Part shown: positions 24,033 through 31,857 of the stretch, one piece after another
Layout of the letters: each line of letters begins with the position of its first letter
Position numbering within the stretch: the stretch's first letter is position 1
Origin: UKL13-2 sp043744255
GTDB taxonomy: Bacteria > Pseudomonadota > Gammaproteobacteria > Burkholderiales > Usitatibacteraceae
NCBI GenBank assembly: GCA_043744255.1
Contig: JAYTVA010000041.1
Coordinates: 23,624-87,623, forward strand
Direction of reading: 5' to 3'
DNA length: 64,000 nucleotides
The notes under the pieces: model-generated
Databases searched by the model: none
What the model saw: the letters and a program-made list of their open reading frames with translations, nothing else
What the model was told of the DNA's origin: nothing
Position numbers and translations under genes: made by a program

Positions 24033-24586
24033 GCGCGCAACTAGAGCTGGACGCGAAAGAGGATGTTCGCAAGGAAAATCGCGTCACGTTGACCAAGCTG
24101 ATGTTGATCGTGCCGGTGATGTTGGCGTTTTGCGCGTCGCTGGTGCCGCTCTACAAACAAATCTGCATTGTGTTGGGCATTACCTCCACGCGGGCGATTG
24201 CAGCGAACACGCAAACTGATTTGAGTCGTTGGGTAAAAGTTGATTTTGTTGCACACTTGAATAGCACCTTCGCATGGACGTTCGAGCCGGTTGAAAAGCA
24301 AGTGGATGTACACCCCGGTGCCATTACTACCGTGAATTACCGGGTGACGAACACGCTGCCGTACGCCACCACGGGTCGCGCGATTCCAAGTTTTGCGCCG
24401 ATGGAAGCAGGCGTGTATTTCAACAAGATTGAATGTTTTTGTTTTTCGAATCAAACCTTGCAGGCTGGTGAAACACGCGACATGCCGGTTACGTTTTACG
24501 TGGGCGACAAATTGCCGAAAGGCATTGGTGCCATTGCCTTGTCGTATACGTTTTTCAATGTCACTGATGAAATGAAAAAATCCTGA
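24029..24586 (+). CDS. ctaG: Copper chaperone for CuB assembly (Cox11 family)
   Basis: CtaG delivers copper to the CuB site of subunit I. The 185-residue protein has one N-terminal membrane helix (about 24-42) and a periplasmic domain with the copper-binding C136-F-C138-F in I-E-C-F-C-F. The segment L-Y-K-Q-I-C just after the helix is also typical. The GTG start overlaps the small ORF by 4 bases. It is followed by the DUF2970 gene with a 1-base overlap. Confidence 0.93.
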   Translation: MSAQLELDAKEDVRKENRVTLTKLMLIVPVMLAFCASLVPLYKQICIVLGITSTRAIAANTQTDLSRWVKVDFVAHLNSTFAWTFEPVEKQVDVHPGAITTVNYRVTNTLPYATTGRAIPSFAPMEAGVYFNKIECFCFSNQTLQAGETRDMPVTFYVGDKLPKGIGAIALSYTFFNVTDEMKKS

Positions 24587-24771
24587 TGCATGATTTTTTC
24601 TTGGCGATCAAGGCAGTGTTGTGGTCGTTTTTTGGCATTCGCAGCAGTAAAGGTTATGACCATGATCGCGCCAAGCTGAAGCTGCGGCACATCGTGGCGG
24701 CAGGGTTAGTTTGTGTGTTCGGGTTTGTGTTGAGTTTGTTTTTTTTGGTGCGATTTTTGACAACAAAATAG
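24586..24771 (+). CDS. DUF2970 membrane protein
   Basis: The 61-residue protein begins with F-F-L-A-I-K-A-V-L-W-S-F-F-G-I-R, the hallmark of DUF2970, and has one membrane helix at about 36-57. Such genes sit between ctaG and coxC in many betaproteobacteria. The function is unknown; a part in oxidase assembly is inferred from position only. Its ATG shares a base with the ctaG stop. Confidence 0.8.
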   Translation: MHDFFLAIKAVLWSFFGIRSSKGYDHDRAKLKLRHIVAAGLVCVFGFVLSLFFLVRFLTTK

Positions 24772-24826
24772 TGGCACGTGTTTTCGCTGCAAGTGTCTGG
24801 AATCGCCCGATCTACGGGAGTTTTGC

Positions 24827-25693
24827 ATGAGTGCTACCACCGGCGGATACTATTTCGCCCCCCCCTCCAAGTGGCCGCTAGTCGGCTCGATTGCGTTGCT
24901 GTTCGTGATGTCTGGCGGCGTGATGGTGATGAACGAGATTCAGCCGTTCGGTTGGGTTTCGATGGCGTTGGGCTTTGCGATTCTGATTTACATGTTGTTC
25001 GGCTGGTTCGGCCAAGTGATTCATGAGAGTGAATCTGGCATGTTCAATCAGCAGGTCGATACGTCGTTCCGCTGGTCCATGAGCTGGTTTATTTTTTCCG
25101 AAGTCATGTTCTTCGCCGCGTTCTTCGGTGCGCTTTATTACGCGCGTGCGTTCTCGGTGCCATGGTTGGGTGATATCGATAATTCGTTGCTATGGCAGGG
25201 CTACGACGCGAAGTGGCCGACCGTTGGTCCGTACCTGCAAAATAATGCGGCGTTTGAATTCGCGAAGATGAGCCCATGGGGCGTGCCGCTAGTGAACACA
25301 GTGTTGTTGCTGTCATCCGGCGTTACGGTCACGTGGGCGCATCACGCGCTCAAAGCGGGGCATCGCAGCCAATTGATTTGGGGGCTGGCGTTGACGGTTC
25401 TGTTGGGCTTCACGTTCTTGGGCTTCCAGATTTACGAATACATGCACGCCTACAGCGACTTGAATTTGAAGCTCACGTCCGGCGTGTTCGGCTCGACCTT
25501 CTTCATGCTCACCGGCTTCCACGGTTTCCACGTCACGCTCGGCGCGGTCATGCTCACCGTCATCTTATTCCGCTGCATCAAGGGCCACTTCAAGCCGGAT
25601 CATCACTTCGGTTTTGAAGCCGTCGCGTGGTACTGGCACTTCGTGGACGTGGTGTGGCTTGGCTTGTTCTTGTTCGTTTACGTGCTGGTGTAA
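24827..25693 (+). CDS. coxC: Cytochrome c oxidase subunit III
   Basis: Subunit III is a core membrane subunit that stabilises the oxidase. The 288-residue protein has seven hydrophobic segments and the family marks S-E-V-M-F-F-A-A-F-F near 87-96 and H-F-V-D-V-V-W-L-G-L-F near the end. The ATG follows a GGGAG ribosome site. A strong hairpin terminator lies 30 bases past the stop. Confidence 0.95.
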   Translation: MSATTGGYYFAPPSKWPLVGSIALLFVMSGGVMVMNEIQPFGWVSMALGFAILIYMLFGWFGQVIHESESGMFNQQVDTSFRWSMSWFIFSEVMFFAAFFGALYYARAFSVPWLGDIDNSLLWQGYDAKWPTVGPYLQNNAAFEFAKMSPWGVPLVNTVLLLSSGVTVTWAHHALKAGHRSQLIWGLALTVLLGFTFLGFQIYEYMHAYSDLNLKLTSGVFGSTFFMLTGFHGFHVTLGAVMLTVILFRCIKGHFKPDHHFGFEAVAWYWHFVDVVWLGLFLFVYVLV

Positions 25694-25723
25694 GGCGCGT
25701 AGGTTGACCAACCTCGAACCACG

Positions 25724-25751
25724 AAAAAAGGGCCGCTGAGCGGCCCTTTTT
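25724..25751. terminator. Bidirectional intrinsic terminator after coxC
   Basis: The stem GGGCCGC-TGA-GCGGCCC is preceded by an A-run and followed by TTTTT. It can therefore end transcription of coxC on the plus strand and of the DUF2909 gene on the minus strand. Confidence 0.9.
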
Positions 25752-25767
25752 GCTGAAAGTGAGCGGG

Positions 25768-25959
25768 TTATTTCGGCGGCAACCAGCCCACGAAATAACT
25801 GACGATGACGAGAATGATGATGAATACCGACAAGCCAATGCGTATTGTCAGCGCATTGACGGCACGCTTCGAATTACCCTTGTCCTTGTAGACAAAATAC
25901 AGGCCGCTGAAGAGGCTAATCACCACCAGCGCCAGCAGTACACTGAGAATTATTTTCAC
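25768..25959 (-). CDS. DUF2909 twin-transmembrane protein
   Basis: This 63-residue protein has two hydrophobic helices separated by a charged loop (Y-K-D-K-G-N-S-K-R-A), then A-L-T-I-R-I-G-L-S-V, the pattern of the DUF2909 twin-transmembrane family. A GTG at 25959 is chosen as start because the upstream frame encodes a cysteine- and arginine-rich stretch unlike the family. It is convergent with coxC and divergent from the SURF1 gene, the usual location in betaproteobacterial cox loci. The function is unknown. Confidence 0.75.
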   Translation of the reverse strand: MKIILSVLLALVVISLFSGLYFVYKDKGNSKRAVNALTIRIGLSVFIIILVIVSYFVGWLPPK

Positions 25960-26089
25960 GAATTTTGACCGGTTGGATGCGAATTTTGCGCGGGAAATAG
26001 CGTCTACACCATTTGAACAAGCACACTTAATTGTAGCGCGTTCGCCTCTGTCTTTCCCCTCTCCGCTGCCGCGCTCCACTCCCTTCCAT

Positions 26090-26836
26090 ATGCAATTTCG
26101 GCAACAGCAAATTCGGTTCGCACCCACCGCCATCCCAACGGTGTCCGCACTCGTTGCCTTGGCGCTGACACTCTACCTCGCCAGCTGGCAACAGGGTCGT
26201 GCGACGGAAAAGCGCGCGCTGCAAGCCGAGTTTGACCAACGTACTGCCGTAATGCCGCTCCAACTCTCGGCAAACGCGCGCGACGCCAATGACCTTCGTT
26301 ATCGCAGCGCGGTGGCGCGCGGCGAGTGGCAGGTCGATGGACAAATATTTATCGACAACAAAATAGACGCAGGTGGCCGCGCTGGCTATCACGTCATCAC
26401 CCCGTTGAAGTTGGCGGACTCGACTGCAAACATTCTCGTCAATCGCGGCTGGATCGCGCGCGCTAACACCTACCCCGCACCGCCCACCGTCATCACCCCA
26501 CCCGGTGAGGTCACCGTCAGCGGCATGATCGCGCAACCCAACGCACGATTTCTTGAACTCTCTGCCGACATCAGCGCAGGAAAAGTCTGGCAAAACCTCA
26601 CCATCGCGCGCTATGTGCAAGCCACCAAACTCGATGTGCTGCCGTTCGTGCTCATCGCCAACGCACCGGTTGAGCTTGGCCTCGTGCAAGTGAGCGAGCG
26701 CCCCGACGCAGGCGTTGCCAAGCACGTCGAATACATGCTCACTTGGTATTCACTCGCCGCCACCGTCATCATCCTGTGGGTGGCACTCAACCTTCGTATC
26801 ACCCGCAGCAACGCGCCATCCAGCGCACCCGCTTGA
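26090..26836 (+). CDS. SURF1-family cytochrome oxidase assembly protein
   Basis: SURF1 helps insert heme a into subunit I. The 248-residue protein has an N-terminal membrane helix (about 13-30) and a C-terminal one (about 220-238). Between them stand the typical G-Y-H-V-I-T-P-L (103-110) and I-L-V-N-R-G-W-I motifs. ATG at 26090 is chosen to place the first helix near the N-terminus. It leads a run of assembly genes with ctaA, ctaB and sco. Confidence 0.9.
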   Translation: MQFRQQQIRFAPTAIPTVSALVALALTLYLASWQQGRATEKRALQAEFDQRTAVMPLQLSANARDANDLRYRSAVARGEWQVDGQIFIDNKIDAGGRAGYHVITPLKLADSTANILVNRGWIARANTYPAPPTVITPPGEVTVSGMIAQPNARFLELSADISAGKVWQNLTIARYVQATKLDVLPFVLIANAPVELGLVQVSERPDAGVAKHVEYMLTWYSLAATVIILWVALNLRITRSNAPSSAPA

Positions 26837-26857
26837 ACCGAAAGCAGAAAGCCCGTC

Positions 26858-27436
26858 ATGAGTCCGCGCACCAAATTCGTGTTAATTTTTTTGCTGTTCT
26901 CGATTCCGTTTGTGGCGTCAACCGTCGTGTTTCTGTTTTTTAAACCAACGCGCACCAACAACTACGGCGAATTGATTTCACCCGCGATTCCCTTGGCCAG
27001 CGCCAAGCTCACGCGTCTCGATGGCGCAGATGCACAGAGTCCGCTGGTGGACGGTGGTTTGCGCGGCAAGTGGCTGATGGTGATTCGCGATAGCGGCGCC
27101 TGCGAAGCCGCCTGCCAGAAAAAACTGTACGCCATGCGCCAAGCCAGACTGATTCTTGGTCGCGAGCAAGATCGCGTGGTGCGCGTGGTGTTGGTCGATG
27201 ACGATGTCGCCCCGTCGCCGCAGCTGGTGAAGGACTTTCAGGGCACGATTTGGCTCGCCGCCAAGTCGTCACCGTGGTTACTTACCTTACCCAGCGCACC
27301 CGGCAGCAGCCAACGCGATTACATCTACGGCATCGACACGCTCGGCAATGCCTTCATTCGCCACAGCGCCGATCCAGACATCAAACTGATGACGCGCGAC
27401 TTCCGACAAGTGCTCAAAGCGTCCCAGATTGGCTGA
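26858..27436 (+). CDS. Membrane-anchored thioredoxin-fold-like protein of cox locus with CxxxC
   Basis: The 192-residue protein has one N-terminal membrane helix (about 7-28) and a soluble domain. The pattern W-L-M-V-I-R-D-S-G-A-C-E-A-A-C places a C-x-x-x-C pair (Cys82, Cys86) after a beta strand, as in Sco copper chaperones and thioredoxin-like folds. The proline usual in Sco motifs is absent and no clear downstream copper histidine is seen. It lies between the SURF1 gene and ctaA, so a role in copper or thiol handling during oxidase assembly is inferred. Confidence 0.7.
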   Translation: MSPRTKFVLIFLLFSIPFVASTVVFLFFKPTRTNNYGELISPAIPLASAKLTRLDGADAQSPLVDGGLRGKWLMVIRDSGACEAACQKKLYAMRQARLILGREQDRVVRVVLVDDDVAPSPQLVKDFQGTIWLAAKSSPWLLTLPSAPGSSQRDYIYGIDTLGNAFIRHSADPDIKLMTRDFRQVLKASQIG

Positions 27437-27449
27437 TGGAACCCTACCT

Positions 27450-28532
27450 ATGAAAATGACCGGAATCGAACAAGCACTCATTGGCGGCATCACGCTCGCC
27501 ATCATCATCGGCGTATTTCTATGGGTGAATCGCGACGCAGATCGCTATCGCAACCTGATCGCATTCACGGCGGTCACCACGCTGTTCCTGATCGTACTCG
27601 GCGCCTACGTGCGCCTATCTGATGCCGGTCTCGGCTGCCCTGATTGGCCGGGCTGTTACGGCAACCTCACCCCCGCGCACGCGAGCAACGAAATTCGTGC
27701 CGCCGAAGCCGCGCAGCCGGGCGGTGTTGTGTCGATGGAAAAAGCGTGGAAAGAAATGGCGCATCGCTACCTTGCGATGATCGTCGGCGCGCTGATCGCG
27801 GCCATCATGTTCGCCGCGTGGCGCAATCGACTGGCGTGGAAACAACCCGTGCTGCTGCCGACAGTGATCGCAGCGGCAGTGATTTTTCAGGCCGCCCTTG
27901 GTGCGTGGACGGTCACGCTGCTACTCAAGCCCGCCATCGTCACCAGCCACCTGCTTGGCGGCATCACCATCCTCGCGCTGCTCACCTGGCTACTCAGCTA
28001 TCAGCCCCGAGTCGGAAAATGGGCGGACGCTATAATGGCACCTGTGCGTGTTAGTTGGTTTGCGCTGTTGGCGTTGCTCGTGTGTTTTGCGCAGATTATG
28101 TTGGGCGGCTGGGTTAGCACCAATTACGCGGCGTTGGCGTGTATGGATTTGCCAACTTGCCACGGTGCGATGGTGCCCGCGATGGATTTCGCGAATGCGT
28201 TTCATATCATTCGCCCGCTCGGCGTTGGCCCTACTGGTGAATTGTTGCGCACCGAAGCCTTGACCGCGATTCACTGGACGCATCGCGTCGGCGCGATCAT
28301 CACGTTGATTGTGGTTGGTGGGTTTGCGCTGCGGTTAATGAAAGTTTATGCCGCGCAGAAAGCGGCGCGCATGCTGTTGGTGCTGCTGGGTGCGCAGATT
28401 TTGTTGGGGCTCAGCAACGTGTGGTTTAGTTTGCCGTTGCCGGTCGCCGTCGGCCACAACGGCGTCGCGGCCAGTTTGTTCGTGTGGTTACTGGTTATCA
28501 ATCTTCGTTTGTCCAAAGAATCGGCGTATTAA
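27450..28532 (+). CDS. ctaA: Heme A synthase
   Basis: CtaA oxidises heme O to heme A for the aa3 oxidase. The 360-residue polytopic protein has two cysteine pairs in extracytoplasmic loops, G-C-P-D-W-P-G-C in the first half and C-M-D-L-P-T-C in the second. Heme-ligand histidines lie in M-A-H-R, S-H-L-L-G, H-W-T-H-R and G-H-N-G. ATG at 27450 or 27456 is the likely start. It ends three bases before ctaB. Confidence 0.95.
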   Translation: MKMTGIEQALIGGITLAIIIGVFLWVNRDADRYRNLIAFTAVTTLFLIVLGAYVRLSDAGLGCPDWPGCYGNLTPAHASNEIRAAEAAQPGGVVSMEKAWKEMAHRYLAMIVGALIAAIMFAAWRNRLAWKQPVLLPTVIAAAVIFQAALGAWTVTLLLKPAIVTSHLLGGITILALLTWLLSYQPRVGKWADAIMAPVRVSWFALLALLVCFAQIMLGGWVSTNYAALACMDLPTCHGAMVPAMDFANAFHIIRPLGVGPTGELLRTEALTAIHWTHRVGAIITLIVVGGFALRLMKVYAAQKAARMLLVLLGAQILLGLSNVWFSLPLPVAVGHNGVAASLFVWLLVINLRLSKESAY

Positions 28533-28535
28533 TTC

Positions 28536-29444
28536 ATGTCGCAACTCGCAGTCGCGCAGCAACGCAACATCTTGGTTCAGTTCCTCGAACTGACCAAGCC
28601 GCGCGTCAATTCGCTCATCGTATTCACCGCCATCATCGGCATGATGCTGGCGTATCCAGTTGGCTTCGCGTGGGATTTACCGTTGATGTTGCGCGCGACT
28701 GTGGGCATTGCGCTGGTGGCCGGTGCCGCGGCGGCGTTCAATTGTTTGGTTGAACAACAAATCGACAAACAAATGGCACGCACGCGCGCGCGGCCTACCG
28801 TGGCGGGCTCGATTGTCACTTGGCAAATCGTGGTGCTCGCGGGCATCGTCGGCGGGCTTGGCTTGTTCGTTCTGTACCGCACCGTCAATCCACTCACCAT
28901 GTGGCTCACGCTCGGCACCTTCGTCGGCTACGCCGTGATTTACACCGTGATTCTAAAACCCGCCACGCCACAAAATATCGTCATTGGTGGCGCATCGGGC
29001 GCGATGCCGCCGATCCTCGGTTGGGCGGCGATCAACAATGTGGTCTCGTCTGAATCAATGCTGCTGTTCCTAATTATTTTTGCGTGGACGCCGCCGCATT
29101 TTTGGGCGCTTGCGATGTATCGCAAGAACGAATACGCGAAAGCCGGTCTGCCGATGCTGCCGGTCACGCACGGCATGGCGTTCACGCAACTCCATCTGCT
29201 GCTCTACACCTTCATCATGGTCGCCTGCACCCTGCTACCGGTGGCGATTCGCATGTCCGGCATGATTTATCTGGTGGTCGTGATGGTGCTGAACGCGTAC
29301 TTTATCTATCTCGCCGTGCAGCTCTATCGCAACTACAGTGATGCCCTGTCGAAAAAAACTTTCGCCTATTCGATTCTGTATTTGTCGCTGCTGTTTGCGG
29401 CACTATTGGTCGATCACTACGCGCCGCTGGTGTTTGCCAAATGA
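28536..29444 (+). CDS. ctaB: Protoheme IX farnesyltransferase (heme O synthase)
   Basis: CtaB adds a farnesyl group to heme B to make heme O. The 302-residue UbiA-family membrane protein has the prenyl-diphosphate motif as N-C-L-V-E-Q-Q-I-D near 70-78, followed by M-A-R-T-R-A-R-P. The second conserved loop contains Y-R-K-N-E-Y-A-K-A-G near 195-204. The first aspartate of the general UbiA motif is Cys, which is usual for betaproteobacterial CtaB. It overlaps sco by 4 bases. Confidence 0.95.
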   Translation: MSQLAVAQQRNILVQFLELTKPRVNSLIVFTAIIGMMLAYPVGFAWDLPLMLRATVGIALVAGAAAAFNCLVEQQIDKQMARTRARPTVAGSIVTWQIVVLAGIVGGLGLFVLYRTVNPLTMWLTLGTFVGYAVIYTVILKPATPQNIVIGGASGAMPPILGWAAINNVVSSESMLLFLIIFAWTPPHFWALAMYRKNEYAKAGLPMLPVTHGMAFTQLHLLLYTFIMVACTLLPVAIRMSGMIYLVVVMVLNAYFIYLAVQLYRNYSDALSKKTFAYSILYLSLLFAALLVDHYAPLVFAK

Positions 29445-30019
29445 TGCGTCGTGCGTGCATCGCACTGCTGTGTTTACTCGCAGCCTGCACGCCAGCGAAG
29501 CCCACGTTCAATGCGCTCGACATCACCGGCACGTCCGGCTTCGGCAACGACTTTCGGTTAACCGATCACAATGGGCAGACCCGCACCATGGCCGATTTTC
29601 GCGGCAAAGTGGTGACGATATTTTTTGGCTACACCCACTGCCCCGACGTGTGTCCGACCACGCTCGCCGAGATGAAACAGGTGATGGAAAAACTCGGTGC
29701 GGACAGCGCGCGCTTGCAGGTCTTATTTGTCACCGTTGATCCGAAACGCGATACGAAAGAACTGCTCGCGCAATATGTGCCGTCGTTCAACCCTACCTTC
29801 CTAGGATTGTTCGGCGACGATGCCGCCACCGCGAAAATCGCGAAGGACATGAAAATTATTTATCGCACCCAGCCCGGCAAAACACCCGATAGCTACACCG
29901 TCGATCACAGCGCAGGCACGCTGGTATTCGATGCGCAAGGCCAACTGCGGCTGTTCATCGACTACGGTCGCTTGACCCCAGACCAAATCACTTCTGACAT
30001 CAAACGCTTATTACTCTAG
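29441..30019 (+). CDS. SCO1/SenC-family copper chaperone, lipoprotein
   Basis: Sco proteins deliver copper to, or reduce, the CuA site of subunit II. The 192-residue protein has a lipobox-like L-L-A-A-C (Cys16), the copper motif C67-P-D-V-C71, and the third ligand histidine in V-D-H-S-A-G near 153. Its start overlaps the ctaB stop (ATGA). It completes the oxidase assembly set and precedes ridA. Confidence 0.93.
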   Translation: MMRRACIALLCLLAACTPAKPTFNALDITGTSGFGNDFRLTDHNGQTRTMADFRGKVVTIFFGYTHCPDVCPTTLAEMKQVMEKLGADSARLQVLFVTVDPKRDTKELLAQYVPSFNPTFLGLFGDDAATAKIAKDMKIIYRTQPGKTPDSYTVDHSAGTLVFDAQGQLRLFIDYGRLTPDQITSDIKRLLL

Positions 30020-30027
30020 GAAATCAC

Positions 30028-30375
30028 ATGACCATCCAACGCCTTCACATCGGCAAACGTCTCTCCGAAATGACTGTCCACGGCGACACCATTTACCTCG
30101 CCGGTCAAGTCGCCGAAGACGCATCGCAAGACATCACCGGCCAGACCAAACAAATCCTCGCCGCCATCGACAAGTTGCTAGGCGAGGCTGGTAGCGACAA
30201 AACAAAAATTCTCTCCACCACCATCTACATCACCGACATGGCGAACTTTCCAGCGATGAATGCGGTGTGGGATACGTGGGTCGTGCAAGGCAACACGCCG
30301 TGCCGGGCCACGGTAGAGGCCAAGCTCGCGAATGCGAATTACAAGGTCGAGATTCAAGTTATCGCAGCGAGGTAA
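30028..30375 (+). CDS. RidA/YjgF-family protein
   Basis: RidA proteins hydrolyse reactive enamine/imine intermediates in amino acid metabolism. The 115-residue protein has Y-L-A-G-Q-V-A near 24-30, T-I-Y-I-T-D-M near 70-76 and the conserved arginine in P-C-R-A-T-V-E-A-K. This form resembles the RutC-like subgroups rather than archetypal RidA. It is 8 bases after sco and ends before a strong terminator. The link to oxidase assembly is probably positional only. Confidence 0.85.
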   Translation: MTIQRLHIGKRLSEMTVHGDTIYLAGQVAEDASQDITGQTKQILAAIDKLLGEAGSDKTKILSTTIYITDMANFPAMNAVWDTWVVQGNTPCRATVEAKLANANYKVEIQVIAAR

Positions 30376-30399
30376 CGCGCCACTTCGCACAAACAAAAA

Positions 30400-30433
30400 G
30401 GGCATCTGCAAAAACAGATGCCCCTCGTTTTTT
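30400..30433. terminator. Intrinsic terminator between ridA and rpoH
   Basis: GGGCATCTG and CAGATGCCC form a perfect 9-bp stem with a six-base A-rich loop, followed by CCTCGTTTTTT. It ends the sco-ridA transcript; the A-run on its left flank could also help terminate rpoH. Confidence 0.9.
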
Positions 30434-30481
30434 CCCGGTTGACGCTCAACGCTCAACCCAAAAAACCGCTCAACCCAAAAA

Positions 30482-31345
30482 TCACCGCGTAGCCTGATAC
30501 CCCGCCAACGACGCCTTCATCTTCTGCATCGCCTTCGCTTCAATCTGACGAATCCGCTCGGCTGACACGCCGTACTCTTCGGCCAAATCATGCAGCGTCA
30601 ATTCATCGCCTTCGCGCAACCAGCGCGTCTCCACGATGCGGCGACTGCGCTCATCCAAGCTATCCAGCGCGGCTTTCAAACCATCAGTCGCAGCGGTCTC
30701 TTTTTGCATCCCGGCCAAACGCTCGGAAGGATCAACCGTCGCGTCTTGCAAATAAGCAATTGGGCTCACCCAATTTTCATCGTCGTCATTGAGTGGTTCG
30801 AGCGAAATTTCCTGACCAGAAAGACGCTGCTCCATCTCAGAAACATCGGTCTCTTTCACGTTCAATTGCCGCGCGACTGATTTCACTTCGGACGGCGACA
30901 GCGCGCCAAAATTTGGCTTCATGCTACGCAGATTAAAAAACAATTTGCGCTGCGCCTTGGTCGTCGCCACTTTTACAATGCGCCAGTTGCGCAAAATGTA
31001 TTCGTGCATCTCGGCCTTAATCCAATGCACCGCGAACGACACCAGCCGCACGCCGCGATCCGGGTCGAAGCGCTTTACGGCCTTCATCAGGCCGATATTG
31101 CCTTCTTGGATCAAATCCGCCTGCGGCAGGCCATAGCCCTTGTAATTGCGCGCAATCGACACCACCAGGCGCAAGTGCGACATCACCATTTCAGACGCGG
31201 CCGCGATGTCGCCGCGCTCTTTGAGCGCAACGCCCAACTCATGCTCGCGATGCGGCGTCAGCATCGGGATGCGATTAACCGCAGAAATGTAGCTCTCAAT
31301 GCTGCCACCAGACAGCACGGGCAAATTCATGGTTGCGGTGGTCAT
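30482..31345 (-). CDS. rpoH: Heat-shock sigma factor RpoH (sigma-32)
   Basis: RpoH directs RNA polymerase to heat-shock promoters. The 287-residue protein has sigma region 2 with A-D-L-I-Q-E-G-N-I-G-L-M-K-A-V and the RpoH box-like Q-R-K-L-F-F-N-L-R, which only sigma-32 proteins carry. Region 4 follows with L-T-L-H-D-L-A-E-E-Y-G-V-S-A-E-R-I-R-Q-I-E. ATG at 31345 follows a GGAG ribosome site ten bases away; the frame is open 22 codons further. Regulation looks layered: a CIRCE element over the promoter and two hairpins in the leader. Confidence 0.96.
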   Translation of the reverse strand: MTTATMNLPVLSGGSIESYISAVNRIPMLTPHREHELGVALKERGDIAAASEMVMSHLRLVVSIARNYKGYGLPQADLIQEGNIGLMKAVKRFDPDRGVRLVSFAVHWIKAEMHEYILRNWRIVKVATTKAQRKLFFNLRSMKPNFGALSPSEVKSVARQLNVKETDVSEMEQRLSGQEISLEPLNDDDENWVSPIAYLQDATVDPSERLAGMQKETAATDGLKAALDSLDERSRRIVETRWLREGDELTLHDLAEEYGVSAERIRQIEAKAMQKMKASLAGYQATR

Positions 31346-31364
31346 AAAACGTTTACTCCACGTG

Positions 31365-31408
31365 GCGAGGGTCGCCCCTCGCAAAGTCACGCCCGAAAAC
31401 GTCGGGCG
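31365..31408 (-). promoter_or_regulatory. Two stable hairpins in the rpoH leader
   Basis: In the mRNA sense, the first hairpin is CGCCCGA-CGTTT-TCGGGCG (31408-31390). The second is GCGAGGG-GCGA-CCCTCGC (31382-31365), with a GNRA tetraloop. The second ends only about 20 bases before the start codon and just ahead of the GGAG ribosome site. Such structures could modulate rpoH translation with temperature, as is known for E. coli rpoH, though the fold there differs. Confidence 0.5.
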
Positions 31409-31458
31409 CAAGCGGTTTTCGACAGCTTCACTACTACTTTCCTACTGCCAATAAGTGC

Positions 31459-31488
31459 ATTTTAGCACTCGCAGGGTAAGAGTGCTAA
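31459..31488 (-). promoter_or_regulatory. CIRCE element over the rpoH promoter (HrcA operator)
   Basis: TTAGCACTC-N9-GAGTGCTAA at 31462-31488 is a perfect match to the CIRCE consensus bound by the heat-shock repressor HrcA. On the minus strand TAAAAT (31464-31459) can serve as -10, with TTAGCA (31488-31483) 18 bases upstream as -35, so the operator covers the promoter core. Bound HrcA would block rpoH transcription until heat inactivates it. Confidence 0.93.
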
Positions 31489-31857
31489 GGCCAAAAAAAG
31501 TTCACCTGCCGCCGCCAATTCCAACGTAAATTGGTCTGGATTGTCGGAAAACAAGGGGGCTACTACCGCGTCTAGACTATGATCTGCTTAGCATCCAGTT
31601 TTTAGGTAAGTCAAATATCGGCGAGCGTTTTCAGCATAAAAGTTTGGAAAGTGCCACCAATATTAGTGTTTGCAGAATTAATCTAGCTGCACCGGGGGTC
31701 TACAGCGCAGTGCACAAACAGAGTGCGTACTAACATTCAGCCATTCACAGTAAATAGCACTTTTGCATCGTCGCGCGGTCCTGCCGAACGAGTTAGCCTA
31801 TGATGTTGAGGCGAGTTTGTCCGCCTGACTTTGCCCATTTCGAAACGTGAAAATTCC
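31489..31857. other. Divergent rpoH-glcD intergenic region
   Basis: No gene is recognised in this stretch. It is more A+T-rich than its surroundings. TATGAT at about 31799 is a possible -10 for glcD, without a good -35. No glycolate-responsive regulator gene is nearby. Confidence 0.4.
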
